Source: Comamonadaceae bacterium (lineage in GTDB: Bacteria; Pseudomonadota; Gammaproteobacteria; Burkholderiales; Burkholderiaceae_C). From it: DNA of 11,855 bases. Positions 5,780 to 11,855 of the stretch are shown piece by piece. The notes below the pieces were generated by a model, which had not been told where the DNA came from, did not search any database, and was given only the letters and a program-made list of their open reading frames with translations. Position numbers and translations under genes: made by a program. Numbering within the stretch: position 1 is the first letter of the stretch; each line of letters starts with the position of its first letter. The stretch covers positions 1 to 11,855 of the forward strand of contig JAAFHN010000037.1 of NCBI GenBank assembly GCA_013298415.1. The letters run 5' to 3'.

Positions 5780-5810
5780 AAAAATAGCGCTTCCAGGCGC
5801 TATTTTTTTT
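5780..5810. terminator. Strong bidirectional intrinsic terminator
   Basis: A perfect 11-bp stem (5780-5790 with 5797-5807, AAAAATAGCGC / GCGCTATTTTT) and a six-base loop are flanked by A and T runs on both sides, so it can act in both directions. It separates the island from the minus-strand metalloprotease gene; no gene in its immediate surroundings is otherwise served by it. Confidence 0.85.
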
Positions 5811-5857
5811 GGCGTGGCGGTGAGAGAGGGCAAAGAGTAACCTCGCAGGGTTCGCTC

Positions 5858-5944
5858 AAAACAGTCCGGGGGACTGTTTTGGACATCGCGAAGCGATGGG
5901 CCGAAGGCCAAAACTGCGAGCAGCGAAGCGTTGCGAGCAGTTTT
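5858..5944. repeat. Cluster of four hairpins, REP-like, with GCGAAGC mini-hairpins
   Basis: Four adjacent inverted repeats fill this stretch: AAAACAGTCC-GGG-GGACTGTTTT (5858-5880), CATCGC-GAA-GCGATG (5884-5898), GGCC-GAA-GGCC (5899-5909) and a long imperfect hairpin with outer arms AAAACTGC / GCAGTTTT (5910-5944) and inner stem GCAGCG / CGTTGC. GCGAAGC, a sequence known to form an unusually stable single-stranded DNA mini-hairpin, appears twice (5888-5894 and 5923-5929). The layout resembles dispersed REP-type intergenic repeats. The surrounding bases 5811-6028 contain no gene I can support. Confidence 0.75.
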
Positions 5945-6028
5945 GCAATCCCTGGCTTTGAACTCCACGCCACCGGCGGCAGATGCAAATCTCCCGGCCA
6001 GTCCAGCGCCGTGTACACCTGAATCTCC

Positions 6029-7132
6029 TCACCGCCCCGCGTACCCACTCTGCTGCAAAAACGCCAGTGCGTTGGGTATCCTCATCACACCTTGCACGGC
6101 CTGGCTTGCATTGGGCTGTTTGGCGGCGTACGCCTCGCAGATTCGGCGGCCCACAAAGTAGGCCAGATCGCCAGGCCTGCCCGCAGCTAGCGTGTTTTGG
6201 TTGTAGGCCCAGCGGCTCAGATCGGTGCTCAACATCTCGGTTTGAAACTCCCGCCAGAGCGTGGCTTCGTTGGCTGCTGCCCATGCTTCGTCTGTCACGG
6301 GGTTGTGGCCCCCTGCGCATTGGTCGGCCAGCCAGTCTGCACCGCCCTCGATCAGACTGGTCTCGAGCAAGGTGCGGCGGCTGCTGTTGAAAAAGGCCAA
6401 ACCGATCGACTGCTGCACATGGGCCAGCTCGTGGATCACTGTGAGTGCAGCACTTGCAGGCTCTCGGAGGTTGCGCCGCACAAATCCGTTGGGTGCGGCA
6501 GCAAGCGTGGACGCGCTGAGAGAGAACAAATCCACCGCCATGACGATGCCTTCATTGACCACCGTGCCACCCGTAGACAGGCGACCGACCAAGAAGGCTG
6601 TGGGCGAGAACCACGCTCCAGGTAAGACTGCCTTGAGTGACAGAAAGCCTGACCGGATGTGTGAGGTTAACGCTGGGTTGTCCGTGAAGCGGGAAAGCCC
6701 TTGCACCAGGCCAGCGTAAAACGCGGGGTTGGCGCGGATGGCTTGTGCCAAGTCTGTCGCTGAGCCTAAGCGCGCTGCTGCGAATCCTTTGAGCACGGCC
6801 GTGCCCGCGTCCAGATAGTCGCGTTGAAGCGCTGCTTCTAGCCCACCGAACCCGGGGGCTTGGGCTTCGAACACCTGGGCGAAGCGCTGCAAGTCGCTGG
6901 TGTGAATGGGGGCGCGCTCGGGGTCTTGCGTGAAGCCAGCCAAGCTGGCTGGCGAAGATGCAGGCGCTGCACCATTGAGCGAACCCGCGCCGCCGCAGCC
7001 CTGAAGCCAGGCGCCGGCGGCTGCCAGCGCGCATCCGCAGCGCAACAACGACCGGCGAAGCCGTTGATGCGGTAAGGCCACACCCGTTTGCTGGGTTGCG
7101 TGACCTTCAGGGAGATGGTTCGAGTCGCTCAT
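6029..7132 (-). CDS. Lipoprotein zinc metalloprotease (HExxH, DUF2268-like)
   Basis: The predicted product is 367 aa from the ATG at 7132, which has AAGGG eight bases upstream; an in-frame start 20 codons earlier is less likely. A lipoprotein signal follows a basic stretch (RLRRSLLRCGCALAAAGAWL) and ends in the lipobox L43-Q-G-C46, so the mature protein should be membrane-anchored by C46. The zinc site is HELAH at 234-238, with a downstream glutamate at 262 in IEGGADWLAD as the likely third ligand, and DLAYFVGRRICEAY (322-335) resembles the closing motif of DUF2268-type predicted peptidases. The substrate is unknown. The gene diverges from a LysR gene across a short interval with a perfect palindrome, so LysR control is plausible. 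A bidirectional terminator lies beyond its 3' end. Confidence 0.88.
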   Translation of the reverse strand: MSDSNHLPEGHATQQTGVALPHQRLRRSLLRCGCALAAAGAWLQGCGGAGSLNGAAPASSPASLAGFTQDPERAPIHTSDLQRFAQVFEAQAPGFGGLEAALQRDYLDAGTAVLKGFAAARLGSATDLAQAIRANPAFYAGLVQGLSRFTDNPALTSHIRSGFLSLKAVLPGAWFSPTAFLVGRLSTGGTVVNEGIVMAVDLFSLSASTLAAAPNGFVRRNLREPASAALTVIHELAHVQQSIGLAFFNSSRRTLLETSLIEGGADWLADQCAGGHNPVTDEAWAAANEATLWREFQTEMLSTDLSRWAYNQNTLAAGRPGDLAYFVGRRICEAYAAKQPNASQAVQGVMRIPNALAFLQQSGYAGR

Positions 7133-7197
7133 GAATGAACCCTTGGGTGCACATGGAGAAGGGATAGCGTAGGCGGAGCAACGAGCCTGCATGCCTA

Positions 7198-7218
7198 TTG
7201 ATCGATGTAGTCGATCAA
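7198..7218. promoter_or_regulatory. Palindromic LysR-type operator between divergent genes
   Basis: TTGATCGA and TCGATCAA form perfect 8-bp arms around TGTAG, a layout that contains the T-N11-A signature of LysR binding sites. It is 44 nt upstream of the lysR-type start and 66 nt upstream of the metalloprotease start, the normal place for a shared autoregulatory and activation site. Confidence 0.75.
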
Positions 7219-7261
7219 GAATGGAAAATAACGATTAATCAAAGCCTGAGCCGAGCTTGCC

Positions 7262-8182
7262 ATGAACATCGACGACCTCCAAGCCTTCACCGCCATCAGC
7301 GAAATGCAAAACTTCCACGCCGCAGCGCGCTTGCTCAACATCGCGCAGTCCACGCTGAGCGCACGGCTCAAGCGATTGGAGCGAGCCTTGGGCGTGACGC
7401 TTTTCGAGCGCAGCACGCGCAGCGTGGCGCTTTCCGAAGCAGGCCAGCGCTTCGCCAAGCACGCGAGATTGCTGCTTGCGCAATTTCAACGTGCGCAGCG
7501 TGAGTTGCAAGCGCCGATCCTGCGCAAGCTGGACATCAATGGCCTCGTGATGCCGTCCTTCGATCCCATCAGTTTGCAGCGCGCCGTAGCGCAACTCCGC
7601 CTGGCTCAGCCTCAGTACCGCATGTCGCTTGAGTTGGCCACGGGGCAGGATGCGCTGGCCAGGGTGGAAGCGGGGCGCAACGACTTCATCTTGCTGCCGC
7701 AGTGGCATGGCAAAAAGTCTGCGCTGCGCTGGGAATGCTTGCTCCGCCTGAAAGAAGAGATTTCGGTGTATGCCAGTCCAGCACATCCGCTTTGTGCAGC
7801 TCGTGGTTTGACCACGCAGTCCCGAATCTGGATGCAGTCTGCGGTGATGGTGATGGACCTGTGGTGGACCAAGCCCAAAGCAGTGCAGACCCTGCAAGCG
7901 CGCGGCGATGCGCTGCTGGAGTTGCCGCCCGATGCGGCCCTTGAGTGGGCAATGGCGGGACAAGGTGCGCTCCTGTCCAATGCGGGCATGGCCAGGCGCT
8001 GGGTGGAGCGTGGCGGCTTGCAGCGCGTAAGGCTGCGCGACTTTCCCCCGCTCTTCCGCTTTTTGCAGTTGATGCGGCCCCAAGGGCTTGAGTCCAGCCC
8101 TGCCTTGGAGCAGTTCGCGCAAGCGCTCACTGAGCATTGCGCGTTTGACGGGCTGGGCCCCGCGCCCCTCACTCAAAGGTGA
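7262..8182 (+). CDS. LysR-family transcriptional regulator
   Basis: This is a 306-aa regulator. The N-terminal winged HTH (residues about 1-60) is canonical: DDLQAFTAISEMQNFHAAAR, then LLNIAQSTLSARLKRLERAL and GVTLFERSTRSVALSEAG. A linker helix and an effector-binding domain (about 90-295) follow, with the usual length for the family. The inducer is not evident from the sequence. It is divergent from the metalloprotease gene, and the perfect palindrome at 7198-7218 lies between them. Its stop codon overlaps the ribosome-binding region of a GNAT gene, so the two are probably cotranscribed. The metalloprotease gene, the GNAT gene and lysR itself are its candidate targets. Confidence 0.95.
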   Translation: MNIDDLQAFTAISEMQNFHAAARLLNIAQSTLSARLKRLERALGVTLFERSTRSVALSEAGQRFAKHARLLLAQFQRAQRELQAPILRKLDINGLVMPSFDPISLQRAVAQLRLAQPQYRMSLELATGQDALARVEAGRNDFILLPQWHGKKSALRWECLLRLKEEISVYASPAHPLCAARGLTTQSRIWMQSAVMVMDLWWTKPKAVQTLQARGDALLELPPDAALEWAMAGQGALLSNAGMARRWVERGGLQRVRLRDFPPLFRFLQLMRPQGLESSPALEQFAQALTEHCAFDGLGPAPLTQR

Positions 8183-8187
8183 ATCAG

Positions 8188-8658
8188 ATGAAGTCAAGAG
8201 AGGAAATCTGCATCCGCCCCTACCGCGACACAGATTGGCCAGAGCTGAGTGCGATCCATGATGCCGCCCGACCGATCGAGCTCGCTGCGAGTGGTCTGAG
8301 CGACGCTTTTCTCAGCTTGGCACAAACGGCGGAATCTGAAGGCCTATTCGATGGTGAGCTTTGGGTGGCTGAGCGCGATGCGCAAGCGCTTGGCTTTGCC
8401 ACGGTTTGCGACGGAGAGCTGACTTGGTTGTATGTGCATCCAGCTCACATGCGCCAAGGCGTGGCAACTGCTTTGCTGGCCCATGCCTTCCAGACTGCGC
8501 CAGGCGCGATGCGCACGGAATGCTTGGTGGGCAATGACGCGGCTTTGGCCTTGTATCTGCGCGAGGGCTTTCGGATCCTCAAGCGGATGGACGGCAAGCT
8601 CACGGGGAACGAATCCTTTGCCGCTGCGGGCTACATCTTGGAACGCCCAGCAGGCTGA
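8188..8658 (+). CDS. GNAT-family N-acetyltransferase
   Basis: The predicted product is 156 aa from the ATG at 8188, chosen because AAAGGTGA (8175-8182) gives a ribosome-binding site at normal spacing; a GTG at 8179 that overlaps the lysR stop is the alternative. The N-terminus (IRPYRDTDWPELSAIHDAAR) is the standard GNAT alpha1 region. Motif A is LYVHPAHMRQGVATALLAHA (about 81-100), which forms the acetyl-CoA pyrophosphate loop; the usual Gln/Arg three residues before the central Gly is Met here. Motif B is NDAALALYLREGFR (116-129). It should transfer an acetyl group from acetyl-CoA to an amine; the substrate cannot be told. The gene is coupled to the LysR gene and followed by a terminator-like hairpin at 8742-8764. 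Confidence 0.9.
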   Translation: MKSREEICIRPYRDTDWPELSAIHDAARPIELAASGLSDAFLSLAQTAESEGLFDGELWVAERDAQALGFATVCDGELTWLYVHPAHMRQGVATALLAHAFQTAPGAMRTECLVGNDAALALYLREGFRILKRMDGKLTGNESFAAAGYILERPAG

Positions 8659-8741
8659 TTCGCTGTGTGTATCCACGGCGTAAAGCTCTGCAAACAAAGC
8701 CAAAACGGCCAACCGCATCCGGACTTGCCACGTTGAAATGT

Positions 8742-8764
8742 GCAGATCAGCTTGATCTGCTTTT
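8742..8764 (+). terminator. Terminator-like hairpin in the leader of the EF-hand gene
   Basis: GCAGATCA-GCT-TGATCTGC is a perfect 8-bp stem with a three-base loop, followed by TTTT. It may end the lysR/GNAT transcript. It lies only 19 nt before the EF-hand start codon, leaving no room for a promoter after it, so it could also act as an attenuator. Confidence 0.7.
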
Positions 8765-8783
8765 CAACTCATCGGAGCCCACC

Positions 8784-9245
8784 ATGCACGCACTTCAAAC
8801 CCCACTCAGCCAACCCACCCAGCTCATGACGCAGGCCTTGCGCAAATCCGCTGGCTTCATCGCGGCTGCGCTGCTTGCATCTGGCAGCTTGATCGCCATG
8901 GAGCAAGCCCAGGCCGCTCCCGGCGGCAAAGCGGATGCCAACAAAGACGGCAACATAAGCCGGGAAGAAGCGGCCAAGCACCCGCACATGGCGCAAAACT
9001 TTGACAAGATCGACGCCAACAAAGACGGCATGCTCAGCAAAGCCGAGCTTCAGGCCTATGCCAAGGCGCATGAGGGCGAAGGCTTCAAGATGCTGGATGC
9101 CGACGGCAATGGCTCCATCAGCCGCGCCGAAGCTGCCAAGCATCCGCGCCTGACCAAACATTTTGACCAGATCGACACCAACAAAGACGGTTCGCTCAGC
9201 AAAGAAGAGCTGCAAGCATTCCGCGCCGCGCACGGCAAGAAGTAG
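8784..9245 (+). CDS. Exported calcium-binding protein with four EF-hands
   Basis: The predicted product is 153 aa from the ATG at 8784, with CGGAG six bases upstream; the open frame before it has no start signals. The N-terminus has a basic stretch (LRKS) and a hydrophobic core (AGFIAAALLASGSLIAM) ending AQA before Ala-Pro, a good signal peptidase I site near residue 44. Four canonical 12-residue EF-hand loops follow at 51-62, 77-88, 105-116 and 131-142, each with Asp first and Glu last. Loops 1-2 and 3-4 form two copies of a 54-residue unit (AAKHP...DANKDG / AAKHP...DTNKDG), a clear internal duplication. The protein should bind calcium in the periplasm or outside the cell. It is convergent with queC. 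Confidence 0.93.
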   Translation: MHALQTPLSQPTQLMTQALRKSAGFIAAALLASGSLIAMEQAQAAPGGKADANKDGNISREEAAKHPHMAQNFDKIDANKDGMLSKAELQAYAKAHEGEGFKMLDADGNGSISRAEAAKHPRLTKHFDQIDTNKDGSLSKEELQAFRAAHGKK

Positions 9246-9279
9246 TTTGAAATTGCGGCCGCTGCGATAGGCTACGGGC

Positions 9280-9993
9280 TCAGTTCCGAGCGGCCATGAA
9301 GCGCTCATGCCCCGATTTGCGAAGCTCGCAGGCGGGGCATTGGCCGCAGCCGTAGCCCCAATCGTGCCGCTGGCTGCGGTCGCCCAAGTAGCAGCTGTGC
9401 GTGTGTTCGCGCACCAGCTCCAGCATGGCTTCGCCGCCGATCTGCGCGGCCATGTCCCATGTTGCTGCCTTGTCTTTCCACATCAGTGGCGTGTCGATCA
9501 CCAGCCGCGATTCAAGGCCTAAGTTGAGCGCCACTTGCAGCGCCTTCATGGTGTCGTCGCGGCAATCGGGGTAGCCTGAGTAATCGGTTTCACACACGCC
9601 GGTGACGAGCACCTGCAAGCCGCGTCGATAGGCCAGCGCAGCGGCAAGGGTGAGAAACAGCAGATTGCGGCCAGGCACAAAGGTGTTGGGCAGACCGTTG
9701 GCCTGCATTTGGATGGCCACGTCGTGCGTCATGGCCGAAGTGCCCAGGCTTTTGAGCACATCCACGCTCAGCACGTGATCTTGGCCTAAGCGCAGCGCAA
9801 GCTCGGGAAACTGCGAGCGCAGGCCGCCCAAAAAATCGTGCCGCACGGAAAGCTCCACCGCGTGGCGCTGGCCGTAGTCAAAGCCCAAGGTTTCTACATG
9901 TGCGTGGCGGCCCAGTGCATCGATCAGGCAAGTGGCGCTGTCTTGGCCGCCGGAAAAGAGCACGAGGGCGCGTTTGGGCTGCGGTGAAGTCAT
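9280..9993 (-). CDS. queC: 7-cyano-7-deazaguanine (preQ0) synthase
   Basis: The predicted product is 237 aa, the usual family length. QueC makes preQ0 from 7-carboxy-7-deazaguanine, ammonia and ATP in the cytoplasm, a step in queuosine tRNA modification. The PP-loop ATPase motif SGGQDS is at 14-19, DYGQRH follows at 39-44, PGRN at 107-110 and TGVCETDYSGYPDCR at 131-145. Four cysteines at 201, 216, 219 and 222 (HSCYLG...GYGCGQCPACELR) form the zinc site. All key residues are present. An upstream DUF2905 gene ends 10 nt before the start, so the pair is probably one transcript; other queuosine genes (queD, queE, queF) are not in this window. Confidence 0.97.
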   Translation of the reverse strand: MTSPQPKRALVLFSGGQDSATCLIDALGRHAHVETLGFDYGQRHAVELSVRHDFLGGLRSQFPELALRLGQDHVLSVDVLKSLGTSAMTHDVAIQMQANGLPNTFVPGRNLLFLTLAAALAYRRGLQVLVTGVCETDYSGYPDCRDDTMKALQVALNLGLESRLVIDTPLMWKDKAATWDMAAQIGGEAMLELVREHTHSCYLGDRSQRHDWGYGCGQCPACELRKSGHERFMAARN

Positions 9994-10003
9994 GGTGTGA
10001 GAC

Positions 10004-10195
10004 TTAGAGGATGTGGGTGAAGAAGGTCACCAAAAAGCTCAGCACCACGGTAGAGCCCACAGGCAAGTACCACTCGCGCCCGCCCAGGCGAAAGTGAAAA
10101 TCGCCGGGTAACCGCCCCAGGCCCATTTTCTTCAGCCAAGGGTTCAGGGCCTGGATCAACACCAGGGCCAACAAGATCGCAATGAACCAGCGCAT
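10004..10195 (-). CDS. DUF2905 family small membrane protein
   Basis: The predicted product is 63 aa from the ATG at 10195; the frame extends upstream, but this start matches the family length and begins MRWFIAILLALVLI. There are two hydrophobic segments (about 3-17 and 48-62) joined by the conserved basic and glycine-rich loop MGLGRLPGDFHFRLGGREWY with the LPVGST phrase typical of the family. It should sit in the inner membrane as a hairpin with both ends on one side. The function of DUF2905 is not known. It precedes queC with a 10-nt gap and probably shares its transcript. No strong ribosome-binding site is visible. Confidence 0.88.
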   Translation of the reverse strand: MRWFIAILLALVLIQALNPWLKKMGLGRLPGDFHFRLGGREWYLPVGSTVVLSFLVTFFTHIL

Positions 10196-10215
10196 GGGCT
10201 GCGAGTATCGCTGCA

Positions 10216-10245
10216 CAGTACCGGTGGTGCTGCCGGCTGGTACTG
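10216..10245. promoter_or_regulatory. Inverted repeat in the divergent DUF2905 / lipoprotein interval
   Basis: CAGTACC (10216-10222) and GGTACTG (10239-10245) are perfect 7-bp arms around a 16-base GC-rich spacer that can extend the stem. It lies 21-50 nt upstream of the DUF2905 start. It may be an operator or leader hairpin; there is no sign of a known riboswitch. Confidence 0.4.
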
Positions 10246-10323
10246 AGTGAATGGCGCTTGCGGCCAGGGCGAGACCATCCATAGCATGGCTTCGCGGCAT
10301 GTGCCGTGATCCGAAAGCCCGGT

Positions 10324-10998
10324 ATGTCAATCGCTCGTTTGTCCCCAGCTCGCAATCCCTCCGCCATTTGTTCGGGCGTCGTTCGTTCGGGAGTCGTTTG
10401 TTCGGGAGTCGTTCGTCCGGGCGTCGTTGCTGCGCTGGCTGTGGCCGCCCTGTCGGCCTGCGTGGTGATCCCCATCGATCCGAAAACGGGGCAGCCCTAT
10501 CCCGTCACCACCACGCTCACGCCGCCACCCGTCGTGGTGGTGCAGCAGCCGCCTTCGATGCCGCAAAACGCAGGAATGGGCACGGGCTACGTTGGCGCAA
10601 GCGTGATGGGCGCAAACGGCATGGCAGGAAACCCAGGCGTGGTGAACGCGCGCCTGTACCCCGCCAACGAAGCCGCCCGCGTGGTGGGTTTGCTGGCCGC
10701 AACTGTGCTGGACAACGGGCAGGGCAGAGGCACCTTCAGCGTGGTGTACGGCCAAACCCCGCTCAGCGGCGAAGCCACCCGCATCGGCTCGAACTACCCC
10801 GGCTTTGGCCAATTGCTCGCGCAAGTGAGCGGCGGCGGCGTGAATTGGGCAGCCGCCTCGGGCCAACGCGGCATTGCCAACGCAGCGGGTGGCAACCTCA
10901 GCCTGCGCTGCGAGTACCTCTTTTCCCGCCCCACCCAAGGCACAGGGGCCTGCGTGGGCAGCGACGGCGCACACTTTCAGATTCACTTTGGTGGCTAG
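10324..10998 (+). CDS. Putative lipoprotein with repeat-bearing signal peptide
   Basis: The predicted product is 224 aa from the ATG at 10324; a GTG at 10306 is an alternative, and neither has a strong ribosome-binding site. The signal region contains a five-residue tandem unit (CSGVV, RSGVV, CSGVV, RPGVV; residues 16-35) followed by AALAVAALSAC, where L43-S-A-C46 is a lipobox. A Pro/Thr/Val-rich spacer (PIDPKTGQPYPVTTTL, then PPPVVVVQQPP) follows, and a compact domain from about 107 onward (VNARLYPANEAARVVGLLAA and FSVVYGQTPLSGEATR) ends in CEYLF...GTGACVGSDGAHF, whose two cysteines (196, 210) may pair. That last pattern occurs in other small envelope lipoproteins. The function is unknown. 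It is divergent from DUF2905-queC. Confidence 0.82.
   Translation: MSIARLSPARNPSAICSGVVRSGVVCSGVVRPGVVAALAVAALSACVVIPIDPKTGQPYPVTTTLTPPPVVVVQQPPSMPQNAGMGTGYVGASVMGANGMAGNPGVVNARLYPANEAARVVGLLAATVLDNGQGRGTFSVVYGQTPLSGEATRIGSNYPGFGQLLAQVSGGGVNWAAASGQRGIANAAGGNLSLRCEYLFSRPTQGTGACVGSDGAHFQIHFGG
10369..10428 (+). repeat. Four 15-bp tandem repeats inside a signal peptide
   Basis: There are four in-frame copies of a 15-bp unit (consensus YGTTCGGGNGTCGTT) with a few third-position changes, encoding (C/R)-(S/P)-GVV. A 15-bp unit keeps the frame when copies are gained or lost. Confidence 0.9.
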
Positions 10999-11044
10999 TA
11001 GTATCGGCGGTGACTGCTGGGGAAAACCTTCCCGTCTCGAAAAT

Positions 11045-11362
11045 TCAAAGGCTTTTGTCGAAGAGCTCGTATGCTGACTTCGCTAGCCGCAGACCCAAAG
11101 CAAAATACAGTATCAAGAGTATCAGGAACATCTGATATGGATGCTTCTTAACATCTGAAAGTCTCTGATATGCACCACCCGTTGATTCTGAGGCGCGAGT
11201 CCAGCGTTGATGACTCTTTTTGACTTTTGTCAGTATTTCCAACGCTTCCGGAGATGCAGCAGGAGGTAAAGACTGCGCTGCCAAGAAAAAACCTCCCGAA
11301 CCAAACAAAAGAATATCGCCATGGAAGTATCCTTGAAACTCTTTGAGTATTTCAGCATCCAT
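11045..11362 (-). CDS. AT-rich hypothetical membrane protein
   Basis: The predicted product is 105 aa. One clear transmembrane helix lies near the C-terminus (PYQMFLILLILYFALGLRLA, residues 75-94) and a weaker hydrophobic patch near the N-terminus (GDILLFGSGGFFLAAQ). The middle is polar and charged (EILTKVKKSHQRWTRASEST), so it is probably a tail-anchored or single-pass protein with its soluble part on one side. No family is recognised and no strong ribosome-binding site precedes the ATG. Base composition is more AT-rich than the genes to its left, and it sits beside an insertion-sequence remnant, so it may have arrived by transfer. It is convergent with the lipoprotein gene. Confidence 0.65.
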   Translation of the reverse strand: MDAEILKEFQGYFHGDILLFGSGGFFLAAQSLPPAASPEALEILTKVKKSHQRWTRASESTGGAYQRLSDVKKHPYQMFLILLILYFALGLRLAKSAYELFDKSL

Positions 11363-11395
11363 TGCGTTACTTTTGATTTTGTTTGCGGTGTCTAG

Positions 11396-11740
11396 GGAAG
11401 GTCTGAATAACCCGTCTCGCCGCGACGGCGCCGAGCTGCTTTGCGTTCGTTCGGCGCGTTTTGCTTGAGCTTTAGGTTTTGGTCGTCGTCTTCGTTCGCG
11501 TTTCTCTCGAATTGCTCATCTTTTGAGCAGTTTTGCTCGGTTTCTTTGCCTTTTCGCTCACGCTGGACGCACTTGTGCCATCTGCCCCAAGATCGCGTGC
11601 CTGGCTTGCCACAGATTGGTCAGCGCAAAGAGGGTGTTGAGCTGTTGGCCGTTCTTCTCCAAGCCTTTGTAGCGCACCTTGCGGTGGCCAAACTGGCACT
11701 TGAGCACCCGAAACGGATGCTCCACCTTGGGAAACTCTGC
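11396..11740 (-). mobile_element. IS5-family insertion sequence remnant (one end only)
   Basis: The end GGAAGGTCTGAATAA (11396-11410) closely resembles IS5-group terminal inverted repeats, and it is flanked at once by CTAG (11392-11395), a target sequence of the YTAR kind that IS5 duplicates. The transposase C-terminus lies inside on the minus strand. Homology stops near 11729-11740, so the element is truncated there; no second inverted repeat is in the window. Confidence 0.75.
11558..11740 (-). pseudogene. IS5-family transposase, C-terminal fragment
   Basis: Reading the minus strand, codons from 11728 give KVEHPFRVLKCQFGHRKVRY, then KGLEKNGQQLNTLFALTNLW and QARHAILGQMAQVRPA before the TGA at 11558-11560. 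This is the highly conserved C-terminus of IS5-family DDE transposases, including the catalytic-region glutamate of the VEHPF phrase. Upstream of it the same frame gives only a Gly-rich, non-homologous stretch, so the catalytic aspartates and the whole N-terminal part (most of an approximately 300-residue protein) are missing or displaced. There is no plausible start codon. It is a dead fragment unless the remaining part lies frameshifted beyond the window, which the sequence up to 11855 does not support. Confidence 0.85.
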
Positions 11741-11855
11741 AAAACCTCCCCCTCCGTGGCAACGGCCTGCAGGGGTAGCGCGTTATAGGTTGATGCAGCA
11801 ACAAGTCTTCGCCCAAGATGCCTTCTTCCAAAGCAGCAAGCTCACCCGAAAGCGC

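Noticed and set aside
5800..6048. Minus-strand open frame with protein-like phrase near its start
   Set aside because: It runs through the hairpin cluster and terminator, whose palindromes dictate most of the translation; it is probably a spurious product of a dispersed repeat.
9257..9295. Inverted repeat GGCCGCT / AGCGGCC between the EF-hand gene and queC
   Set aside because: The 25-base spacer and lack of a T-run, plus overlap with the end of queC, make a terminator call unsafe.
10196..10323. Possible preQ1 riboswitch upstream of DUF2905-queC
   Set aside because: Neither the A-rich tail nor the short pseudoknot pattern of known preQ1 classes is present; only a simple GC-rich inverted repeat is seen.
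11020..11033. Small hairpin GGGAA-AACC-TTCCC between convergent genes
   Set aside because: Only five base pairs with no T-run; too weak to call a terminator.
11729..11855. Minus-strand frame open to the window end (LSGELAALEEGILGEDLLLH)
   Set aside because: It could be the C-terminal part of another protein fused to the insertion-sequence break, but it is too short to recognise and its continuation crosses into the transposase in the wrong frame.
1..11855. CRISPR array
   Set aside because: No regularly spaced direct repeats of 24-40 bp were found; the repeats present are short motif clusters, one 15-bp tandem and hairpins.

Overview
The window looks like chromosomal DNA of a betaproteobacterium, most likely Burkholderiales and probably Comamonadaceae. 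The reasons are the moderately high GC content, the QueC and DUF2905 sequences, the LysR and EF-hand proteins, and a dispersed-repeat-like hairpin cluster. The genus cannot be fixed without a database search. The left end cuts a gene (1-693). The right end runs into the remains of an insertion sequence.

Layout: (1) 1-693, the C-terminal part of a beta-rich, probably secreted or structural protein. (2) 764-855, an intact tRNA-Ser(CGA) with an encoded CCA, followed by a terminator. (3) About 856-5720, a compact integrative element in the 3' flank of the tRNA. It holds, in order, a P4-type tyrosine integrase; an AT-rich gene of unknown function; a tight operon of an AlpA-like regulator, an HTH_39-like protein, a 75-aa unknown and a winged-helix replication-initiator-like protein whose tail is cut by an in-frame TGA; a 375-nt stretch with no convincing gene; and a DUF4258 toxin / HTH antitoxin pair. 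Near-identical 20-bp direct repeats built from GGGGGTA motifs lie at both ends. No primase, relaxase, capsid or packaging gene is visible, so this resembles a minimal satellite-like or mobilised island.

(4) 5780-5944, a strong bidirectional terminator and a cluster of hairpins, two of which contain the GCGAAGC mini-hairpin. (5) 6029-8658, a lipoprotein zinc metalloprotease divergent from a LysR regulator, which overlaps or nearly abuts a GNAT acetyltransferase gene. A perfect 8-5-8 palindrome lies between the divergent genes. (6) 8784-9245, an exported four-EF-hand protein with a terminator-like hairpin in its leader. (7) 9280-10195, queC with an upstream DUF2905 membrane protein on the minus strand. 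(8) 10324-10998, a lipoprotein whose signal peptide carries a 4 x 15-bp tandem repeat. (9) 11045-11362, an AT-rich membrane protein gene. (10) 11396 to about 11740, the right end and transposase C-terminus of an IS5-family remnant beside a CTAG target.

How the parts work together: the integrase and the AlpA-like protein would handle integration and excision, the operon would handle element regulation and replication, and the toxin-antitoxin pair would keep the element from being lost. The AT-rich gene between int and alpA sits where islands of this type often carry cargo. Outside the island the genes look like ordinary chromosomal genes.
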